Origin: Candidatus Zixiibacteriota bacterium
GTDB lineage: Bacteria; Zixibacteria; MSB-5A5; JAABVY01
NCBI GenBank assembly: GCA_011777135.1
Contig: JAABVY010000098.1
Location: forward strand, 605-6,094
Length of the DNA stretch: 5,490 bases
Direction: 5' to 3'
Below the pieces are notes generated by a model that saw only the letters and a program-made list of their open reading frames with translations, was not told the DNA's origin and did not search any database. A program made the translations under genes and the position numbers. Shown piece by piece: positions 1-5,490 of this stretch; position 1 is the stretch's first letter, and each line of letters starts with the position of its first letter.

Positions 1-1614
1 CAGTTTCTCAATCCCGAGGGCAGGCTGGTGGAAGTCCTGGGATTTCCGCATGAGGCCGGGGTTGATGTCTTAAGCGTTATCAAGAAGTTTGAGCTTCCGC
101 TGGAGTTCCAGGCGCCGGTGCTGAGAGAGGCGTCAAAAGCAAAGCTCGGTATCACTCCTGCAGAGATAAAAAAGCGAAGGGATTTCAGGGATCGGGTAAC
201 CTTTACAATTGATCCTGTCGATGCCAGGGATTTCGATGATGCGCTATCCATAAGAAAGAACAGCAATGGCAATTATCTCGTAGGAGTGCATATCGCCGAT
301 GTTTCTCATTATGTGCGCGAGGACAGTACTCTGGATAAGGAAGCCCGCAATCGGGGAACTTCTGTATATCTAGTAGATCGTGTTCTCCCCATGCTCCCGG
401 AACATCTTTCCAATGAAATCTGCAGCTTGAAGGGCGGCGAGGAGCGTTTGACCTATACCTGCGAAATGGAAATCAATGATAAGGGTGATGTGGTCAAATT
501 TGAAATTTTCAAGTCTGTAATCAAAAGCTCTGCCAGGCTGGATTATGATCAGGTGCAGGAGTATTTCGATAGCGGAGTGACTGATGGTGTTCCTGAAAAT
601 GTGGCAAAGGCCCTTAGCCCATTGCGGTCAATCGCAAAAAAACTTCGCGAGCGGCGTTTCCAGATGGGCAGCCTGGATTTCGATCTGCCTGAACCGCTGG
701 TAATTATGGATGAGAGCGGGGAGGTTGTGGATGTCCAGGTGCGGCCCCGCAAGGAGAGCCACAGGCTGATCGAGGAATTCATGCTCCTGGCAAATAAATG
801 CGTGGCCATCCATTTCGTCAGACTGGGTCTTCCAACACTCTTCCGCGTGCATGACAGGCCGGATAAAGACAAGATAGAGGCCTTTCAGGAGTTCGCCAAG
901 TCGTTCGGATATGATTTCAATTTTCCCGATCCGGTCAAACCGAAGCATCTGGCAGACAGTATCAGAAAATTCGAGGGAACACCGGAAGAGGAGCTTCTCA
1001 ACGAGATTCTCCTCAGGTCGCTGAAAAAGGCCCAGTACCAGCGGGAAAATATCGGCCATTTCGGACTGGCCTTCGAAAACTATCTGCATTTCACCTCGCC
1101 TATCAGACGTTACCCGGATTTGATGGTGCACCGGCTTCTGTCTGAGATAAAGGGCAAGAAATACATGGGGGCACGCATGGCGTCTGTAAATGAGCTACTT
1201 GACCGAGTCGGCAGACACAGCTCCGACATGGAGATAATAGCCGAAAAAGCGGAACGTGAGACTATTAAGATCAAGCAGGTGCTCTATCTTTCGCGCCAGA
1301 TAGGCAATATTTACGAGGGCATAATTTCCGGCATCACCTCGGGTGGATTTTTCGTCAGGCTGCTGCAATTTTCAGCCGAAGGCATGATACGTCTATCCAT
1401 GATGGTCGATGATTACTATTATGTGGATATGGAAAGGTATGAAATCCGCGGCCGGCATAAAAAGAAAAGCTACCGCTTGGGAGACAAGGTATATGTTCAG
1501 ATTGTCGATGTCGATCTGGTGTTTTACAGAGTCGATCTGAAGTTGGTGGAAAACGACAAACCCCCCAAGCCCAAAAAGGCTGGAAAGCGTCGTAAGAAAA
1601 AGAAAAATGGATAA
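1..1614 (+). CDS. rnr: Ribonuclease R (RNB-family 3'-5' exoribonuclease), 5'-truncated
   Basis: The reading frame is open from base 1, so the gene starts outside the window; 537 residues are visible of a protein normally 700-800 long. The missing part should be the N-terminal helical and cold-shock OB domains. RNase R degrades structured RNA processively from the 3' end, in the cytoplasm, in mRNA and rRNA quality control. Numbering from base 1, the RNB catalytic domain spans about residues 61-390. The metal-binding motif IDPVDARDFDDA holds Asp71, Asp77, Asp79 and Asp80, which align with the catalytic aspartates of RNase II/R. The second signature, FTSPIRRYPDLMVHR (364-378), carries the conserved active-site Arg. 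An S1 RNA-binding domain follows (about 435-517, with GIISGITSGGFFV), then a Lys/Pro-rich tail typical of RNase R. All key residues are present, so the enzyme looks active. RNase II is less likely because of the tail and the DVLS..K.F.LP segment before the RNB domain. The last 8 bases overlap the next gene. Confidence 0.96.
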   Translation, partial: QFLNPEGRLVEVLGFPHEAGVDVLSVIKKFELPLEFQAPVLREASKAKLGITPAEIKKRRDFRDRVTFTIDPVDARDFDDALSIRKNSNGNYLVGVHIADVSHYVREDSTLDKEARNRGTSVYLVDRVLPMLPEHLSNEICSLKGGEERLTYTCEMEINDKGDVVKFEIFKSVIKSSARLDYDQVQEYFDSGVTDGVPENVAKALSPLRSIAKKLRERRFQMGSLDFDLPEPLVIMDESGEVVDVQVRPRKESHRLIEEFMLLANKCVAIHFVRLGLPTLFRVHDRPDKDKIEAFQEFAKSFGYDFNFPDPVKPKHLADSIRKFEGTPEEELLNEILLRSLKKAQYQRENIGHFGLAFENYLHFTSPIRRYPDLMVHRLLSEIKGKKYMGARMASVNELLDRVGRHSSDMEIIAEKAERETIKIKQVLYLSRQIGNIYEGIISGITSGGFFVRLLQFSAEGMIRLSMMVDDYYYVDMERYEIRGRHKKKSYRLGDKVYVQIVDVDLVFYRVDLKLVENDKPPKPKKAGKRRKKKKNG

Positions 1615-3082
1615 TGGTTTTTCAATATGGATTTTATCTCAACGCCCCGAAATTTTTGAGTGGCGTGATCGTGACCTTTGGCCCGACGGTTATAATGTCG
1701 TTGTATTTGAAAAGCTCAACCTGCTTCTGAATAATCTAGAAAGCCGCCAACCGGATTTCATTCTGCTGGATTGGGATTTGATCAGCCAGAACGCCCATCC
1801 GATAGTATCCAAGCTGTCACGCAATTCTCCGCTGACAGAAATATACCTGATCTACCTTCCCGAGGAAAGCAGCATATACGAAGATCTCAGCAGTTGGAAT
1901 CTTTCCGGCGCCTATCCTCCCGATTACTCTTCTCAGCATTTACGCGAAAAGATGCAGGAAAACGTCGATCTGAAAAAGTTGCTTAACAATAACGGGATTA
2001 TCGGACGCTCGGCACATCACAAACGCATGGCCTCGGTTCTGAAACAGATCTCTCCCACCGATGCAACCGTTCTGATTACCGGTGAATCCGGCACAGGTAA
2101 GGAGATTCTGGCTCATGCTATTCATGCCAATTCCAATCGCAGCGATAATCCGTTCATATCCGTCAATGTCGCGGCTATCTCCGAATCTGTAATGGAGAGC
2201 GAGCTATTCGGACATGAAAAAGGAGCTTTCACCGGAGCTGATAAGCAGCGGGCAGGATATTTTGAGGTCGCCTCGGGTGGAAGTATCTTTCTGGATGAAA
2301 TTGGCGACTTCAAGCTCGACCTGCAGGCCCGTCTTTTGCGGGTTCTGGAACAGAAAACATTTTTTCGTGTGGGGGGTAATGAGCAGATCATTGCCGATGT
2401 ACGTGTGATATGCGCCACCAATCGGTATCTAAAAGATCTGGTCGACGAAGGAAAATTCCGAAATGATCTTTATTACCGTCTCTCTGTGATACAGATAAAT
2501 ACCGAACCCCTGCGCAGCCGTCCTGAAGACGTGCATCCACTGGCAGTTCATTTCCTGCAGGAGTTAAAGCCTGATCTGGGTGAGATCAAGATTGATTCTG
2601 ATGCCGTGACTCTTCTGGAACGTTATAGCTGGCCCGGAAATGTTCGCGAACTGAAGAACTTCATCCATTCCACCGCTTATCTTTCGAGGGATAAACGGAT
2701 AACCTCGGACAATGTCGAGGAATTCATAAGGCAGGCCGCCAGGCAGAACCGCTCACTGCCGGTGGTTACCGGCAAAACCGGCGAGCAGGCCGACTTTGAA
2801 ATGATCTACCGCGCGCTGCTCAGTCTCGCGCGCGAGGTGGCCGAAATGAAAGAGATTATGCTGGAATCGGCCAATCATAAGGAGACTCCTGTTGAACATG
2901 TGCATCCCCGTAATGAAGACATGGAAATCAAGCCGCAGGTGCAGACCCTGCGCGAGATGGAAAAGAAGATGATTGAAAGGGCGCTCGAGGCGGCCTCATC
3001 CAACAGAAAACTGGCCGCTCAATACCTTGGAATTGGTGAGAGGACGCTGTATCGTAAATTAAAGGAGTATGGTTTAAGTTAG
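1607..3082 (+). CDS. Sigma-54-dependent transcriptional activator (NtrC type) with degenerate receiver domain
   Basis: A 491-residue enhancer-binding protein that would use ATP hydrolysis to open sigma-54 RNA polymerase promoters. Residues 1-125 resemble a response-regulator receiver (predicted strand IWIL, then FILLDWD with Asp55 at the phosphoacceptor position). The paired acidic residues after strand 1 are replaced by Ser-Gln (11-12), and the conserved Lys after strand 5 is missing (AYPPD, 102-106). The AAA+ domain (about 132-375) is complete: Walker A GESGTGKE (159-166), the sigma-54 contact loop GAFTGA (206-211), Walker B GGSIFLDE (224-231), sensor I ICATNR, arginine-finger segment FRNDLYYRL (284-292) and sensor II WPGNVREL (342-349). 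A coiled linker (397-420) precedes a Fis-type helix-turn-helix (about 447-489, ending LYRKLKEYGLS). The ATG overlaps the end of rnr by 8 bases and has only an A-rich leader, no clear Shine-Dalgarno, so it may be translationally coupled. The targets are unknown; the envelope genes just downstream are candidates. The family call is firm, the signal is not. Confidence 0.95.
   Translation: MDNGFSIWILSQRPEIFEWRDRDLWPDGYNVVVFEKLNLLLNNLESRQPDFILLDWDLISQNAHPIVSKLSRNSPLTEIYLIYLPEESSIYEDLSSWNLSGAYPPDYSSQHLREKMQENVDLKKLLNNNGIIGRSAHHKRMASVLKQISPTDATVLITGESGTGKEILAHAIHANSNRSDNPFISVNVAAISESVMESELFGHEKGAFTGADKQRAGYFEVASGGSIFLDEIGDFKLDLQARLLRVLEQKTFFRVGGNEQIIADVRVICATNRYLKDLVDEGKFRNDLYYRLSVIQINTEPLRSRPEDVHPLAVHFLQELKPDLGEIKIDSDAVTLLERYSWPGNVRELKNFIHSTAYLSRDKRITSDNVEEFIRQAARQNRSLPVVTGKTGEQADFEMIYRALLSLAREVAEMKEIMLESANHKETPVEHVHPRNEDMEIKPQVQTLREMEKKMIERALEAASSNRKLAAQYLGIGERTLYRKLKEYGLS
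2758..2773. repeat. Short inverted repeat inside the activator gene
   Basis: GCCGGT (2758-2763) and ACCGGC (2768-2773) can pair around a GGTT loop, and a further ACCGGC follows at 2777-2782. It lies in the codons for the variable linker between the AAA+ and Fis domains. It has no T-tract, so it is not a terminator. It may be only a by-product of local GC-rich codon use; no function is claimed. Confidence 0.35.
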
Positions 3083-3084
3083 CA

Positions 3085-3091
3085 GGGGAGG
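3085..3091 (+). promoter_or_regulatory. Strong Shine-Dalgarno sequence for the barrel gene, supporting a CTG start
   Basis: GGGGAGG sits 4 bases before the CTG at 3096, just after the activator's stop codon. It is the only strong ribosome-binding site seen at any gene junction in the window. No ATG, GTG or TTG lies downstream of it in the barrel frame until 3258, which has no Shine-Dalgarno of its own. It therefore decides the start of the next gene. The spacing is slightly short but workable. Confidence 0.65.
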
Positions 3092-3095
3092 GAAG

Positions 3096-4727
3096 CTGAG
3101 ACTCTGTCTCTTTTTTCTGCTCCTCATCACATCTGTCGCGAAACCGGCGCTAATAACTACTTATCTTCTCGATTCGCAGTCCGAACTGGATTTCCTCTTT
3201 CAGTCCGGGCAGATTGATGAAGAGCAGTACAAAATTCTGGATGAATTATTCTCTGGCATGCCCTATCCGGCGGTAGGGTTAGATGAGCACCTTATTGATG
3301 CTATTCTCAATCAGTATCCGGAACTTGAGATATCATCTGATTCCCTTGCCGGGTTGGAACAGCCTGAGCTCGATCTTCCCGCATCCGATGTGTCCGGAGG
3401 CATATTCCGGAAACTGGAATCCGCATTAACATACCGTATATATCATGATCTCGATCAGGATAAAACTCGCAGACAGCTAATAACTCTCTCCGGTAAATAT
3501 GCAAAAGACTATATCTATTATCTGCAAATGGAAAAAGATGAGTCGGGACAGGACTATTATTTTCGCAAGAGGTATCTGCGTTTTAATAACAAGAAATTCG
3601 ATCTGGAGCTGGGTAATTTCAATCCGCGCTGGGGCATGGGAATCAGCCTTGGCTATCATTCCGATTTTTTGGGCCGCGATGACTACTTGTCTTATAAATC
3701 GGCTCTTTTTCCAAAGCTGGGAAAGTTCAATGGAATCAGGCTGCAATATAATTCCATCTTATCACCTCTTGCCATGTTTTCATACGATAGATCGCATTCT
3801 GCGCAGGGAAAACTGGCTGCATTCGGTACAGAATATAAGCACAATGGTCTGAATGTCGGAATTATTGGAAGCTATTTTGAAATCGAGAATTTGCAAAATG
3901 GCAAATATTACTCTGATTTTATTTTTGGCGGTAGTCTCAAATTCAAATGGAATAAATACGATTTTATATCAGAAATATCCTCGAATGATTTCCCAAATTT
4001 TGCATGGTGCTTTGATCTCAAACGGAAATTTTACAAAGGCAAAATAGCGCTCTCAGGCTGGAATTATCCGTCCAGGTATATCAATCCTTATGGCGCCGGC
4101 AGAGCAAACTCCGATTACAAGACAATCGAGATTGAGGATACAGGTCTGGAGTATAAATCGCGCCAAAATGGCGAATGGGGCATCTGGGCCAGATCATCAT
4201 ACTCGCTCTTCAAACAGCACTTGACATCGATATCCGCCAACTACTGGTCCGATGCCGGTGAGGAGGAGAAATTCAGGATAAAGCTGTCGGAGCGATTCAG
4301 GATTTCAGAAACGTTAGAGACAGAACTGACATATCTCTGGGGCGATGATTACATCGGTGGCGATTACGGCGACCGGCAGCATATCAGGATGGACATAATC
4401 TGCGGTAGCTCTATCAGGAAGAGGTTACGACTTTCTGCAGAGCTGAAACGAGTCTATTATTCATATGGGAGGCGCGATTATGTCCGCGCTGAGGTCAAGG
4501 CTGTGTATCCGCTTTCAGATAAGATAAATTCTATTGTCAAATTCAGCCGGATTGATTATGATATGAGCGATGGTTCGCCGGGGTACTGGCTTGTATACTT
4601 GAGCGAAAATATCACATTCGGAGATCACATCTATCTTCGAGCGGTAATGGACAGCAGAGAAGGAAGAGAATATAACCTGATTGAATCGGCACGGTTCAAT
4701 CTGCTGGTGACATTATTAACAGGGTAA
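3096..4727 (+). CDS. Exported beta-barrel-like outer-membrane protein, family not named; probable CTG start
   Basis: With CTG as start this is a 543-residue protein. Residues 1-15 form a signal peptide: Arg2, a hydrophobic core LCLFFLLLI, then SVA before a likely signal peptidase I cut. The mature N-terminus is helical (about 27-52, LDFLFQSGQIDEEQYKILDELF). Next comes a segment with GLDEHLIDAILNQY (61-74) and SDSLAGLEQ that faintly recalls helix-hairpin-helix repeats. From about residue 108 to the end the sequence alternates polar and hydrophobic residues, is rich in Tyr/Phe/Trp, and has short turns (NG, DG, GD), as expected of a 14-18-stranded barrel. GNFNPRWGMGISLG (173-186) resembles the G-D-[YF]...FGQGL motif that I recall in Bacteroidota barrel proteins with helix-hairpin-helix N-termini. 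The last residues (FNLLVTLLTG) lack the usual terminal aromatic. The first ATG in frame (3258) would delete the signal peptide and has no ribosome-binding site. The next gene begins 2 bases downstream. Barrel and export are likely; the exact family and function are unknown. Confidence 0.75.
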   Translation: MRLCLFFLLLITSVAKPALITTYLLDSQSELDFLFQSGQIDEEQYKILDELFSGMPYPAVGLDEHLIDAILNQYPELEISSDSLAGLEQPELDLPASDVSGGIFRKLESALTYRIYHDLDQDKTRRQLITLSGKYAKDYIYYLQMEKDESGQDYYFRKRYLRFNNKKFDLELGNFNPRWGMGISLGYHSDFLGRDDYLSYKSALFPKLGKFNGIRLQYNSILSPLAMFSYDRSHSAQGKLAAFGTEYKHNGLNVGIIGSYFEIENLQNGKYYSDFIFGGSLKFKWNKYDFISEISSNDFPNFAWCFDLKRKFYKGKIALSGWNYPSRYINPYGAGRANSDYKTIEIEDTGLEYKSRQNGEWGIWARSSYSLFKQHLTSISANYWSDAGEEEKFRIKLSERFRISETLETELTYLWGDDYIGGDYGDRQHIRMDIICGSSIRKRLRLSAELKRVYYSYGRRDYVRAEVKAVYPLSDKINSIVKFSRIDYDMSDGSPGYWLVYLSENITFGDHIYLRAVMDSREGREYNLIESARFNLLVTLLTG

Positions 4728-4729
4728 CT

Positions 4730-5490
4730 ATGCGTATAACATTTATTGTAATTTTCGCATTGATATTTTTCTCTCAAAGTCTAATCTGTCAGCTTCTGAT
4801 CACGGAATTTCTGGCTGACCCCGAAGACCCGCTGGGATCTGAATGGATTGAGGTCTATAACTTTTCTGATCAAGCTCTAAATCTGGATGGATGGTCATTG
4901 TGCGATCTGGTTGGATGTGCTAATCTTGATAGCTCTCTGATCGAACCCGGAAACTATTTTGTCCTTTGTCAGGATTCAGCCGATTTCAGGTCATATTATG
5001 AAGATTTTGATCGGATTCTAATCCAGGTCTCTTCATGGCGCGCCCTGAATAATTCCGGCGATCTTATTTTGCTTTTGACTCCTGATAGTATTGTTGCTGA
5101 CTCTGTTCCATATAGTTCTACTAATGGCGGCAATATATCCTGGGAACGGATATCTTTTGATGATCCCGGGTGGGAGAGTTCTAACTGGCATCCATCGCTG
5201 GATATTACAGGGTCAACTCCCGGCCGCGTCAATTCTGTATATGGCGGATTTCCGTCTGGCTTCAAGCTGAGTCTTGTAAGCAAGCTGATTTCTCCCGGGT
5301 GCGGATATGAACATGAATACCTGAAAATCAAGATCGAAATTCCGAGGGAATGTTATCTGACTCTTGATGTATATTCTCTCGAAGGCCACAAGCTCTTAAC
5401 CATATTTGATGAGCAGATGCTCGCTTCCGGGGAGTATACCTACGATGGCCGAACATCCGACGGCAAGTATCTGGAGGTTGGCATGTATAT
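4730..5490 (+). CDS. Secreted lamin-tail-domain protein with FlgD-Ig/T9SS-like C-terminal domain, 3'-truncated
   Basis: The frame opens with ATG 2 bases after the barrel gene's stop and stays open to the window edge (253 full codons). A partial Shine-Dalgarno, AGGG at 4721-4724, lies 5 bases upstream; coupling to the previous gene is likely. Residues 1-20 are a signal peptide (Arg2, then a long hydrophobic core, ending SLIC before QLLITEF). Residues 22-168 match the lamin-tail domain, an Ig-like fold: ITEFLADP at the start, EWIEVYNFSDQALNLDGWSLCD, then GNYFVL, LNNSGDLILL, SWER and finally STPGRVNS. Residues about 186-253 (SPGCGYEHEYLKIKI, LDVYSLEGHKL, GEYTYDGRTSDGKYLEVGMY) look like a FlgD-type Ig or type IX secretion C-terminal domain, which usually ends 10-20 residues later, so little is probably missing. 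Bacterial lamin-tail domains are found in surface proteins and near nucleases, but no catalytic domain is visible here. Five cysteines lie beyond the signal peptide (58, 64, 80, 191, 208). The role is unknown; a surface partner of the barrel protein is inferred from gene order. Confidence 0.88.
   Translation, partial: MRITFIVIFALIFFSQSLICQLLITEFLADPEDPLGSEWIEVYNFSDQALNLDGWSLCDLVGCANLDSSLIEPGNYFVLCQDSADFRSYYEDFDRILIQVSSWRALNNSGDLILLLTPDSIVADSVPYSSTNGGNISWERISFDDPGWESSNWHPSLDITGSTPGRVNSVYGGFPSGFKLSLVSKLISPGCGYEHEYLKIKIEIPRECYLTLDVYSLEGHKLLTIFDEQMLASGEYTYDGRTSDGKYLEVGMY

Noticed and set aside
628..1131. Long antisense open frame (167 codons) within rnr
   Set aside because: It lies opposite a strongly conserved RNB domain and has no recognisable domain or ribosome-binding site; it is a shadow of rnr.
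2758..2773. Rho-independent terminator inside the activator gene
   Set aside because: The stem is short, there is no T-tract and the coding frame continues.
3111..3116. Terminator T-run after the activator stop
   Set aside because: The six Ts encode Phe-Phe in the signal peptide, and no stable stem immediately precedes them.
3499..4047. Two open frames on the + strand in another frame of the barrel gene
   Set aside because: They overlap the long barrel frame entirely, and their products show no export signal or known motif.
4588..4606. Possible sigma-54 promoter (TGGCTTGTATACTTGAG) upstream of the lamin-tail gene
   Set aside because: The -12 GC is replaced by TG, and the site lies within the barrel coding sequence more than 100 bases from the next start; other TGGC matches in the window fail the same test.
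4779..4795. Lipoprotein lipobox in the lamin-tail protein (SLIC)
   Set aside because: Ile precedes the Cys, whereas a lipobox needs Gly, Ala or Ser there; signal peptidase I cleavage is more likely.
4996..5331. Antisense open frame opposite the lamin-tail gene
   Set aside because: The sense strand encodes a clear lamin-tail and FlgD-like protein with a signal peptide; the antisense product has no recognisable features.

Overview
The window is a compact four-gene run, all on the + strand, with almost no non-coding DNA. It holds the 3' part of an RNase R gene (1-1614), a complete sigma-54 activator of the NtrC type (1607-3082), an exported protein that looks like an outer-membrane beta-barrel (best start 3096, end 4727), and the 5' part of a secreted lamin-tail-domain protein that runs off the right edge (4730-5490).

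The organism is probably a Gram-negative bacterium of the FCB superphylum (Bacteroidota, or a candidate lineage such as Zixibacteria, Marinimicrobia or Cloacimonadota). This is inference from three things: a coiled linker between the AAA+ and Fis domains of the activator that I associate with FCB activators; a long barrel protein carrying a GNF...WGMG-like motif; and a lamin-tail protein ending in a FlgD-Ig/T9SS-like beta domain. Base composition is moderate. No species can be named.

Layout: rnr and the activator overlap by 8 bases. The activator and the barrel gene are about 13 bases apart if the CTG start at 3096 is right. The barrel and lamin-tail genes are 2 bases apart. No terminator, sigma-54 promoter, RNA gene, mobile element or CRISPR array was seen, and no stretch over 300 bases lacks a gene. 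The spacing suggests one transcript.

Functionally, RNase R is a housekeeping exoribonuclease. The activator has an intact sigma-54 machine but a receiver-like N-terminus that has lost most phosphorylation residues, so it probably does not obey an ordinary histidine kinase. The two downstream genes encode exported or envelope proteins. The barrel protein has a short helical, possibly helix-hairpin-helix-like N-terminus, and its partner carries a lamin-tail domain. A joint surface role, perhaps in handling DNA, is a hypothesis only. The most useful annotation correction is the barrel gene's start: the first ATG in frame (3258) would remove a clear signal peptide, whereas a CTG at 3096 behind a strong Shine-Dalgarno sequence restores it.
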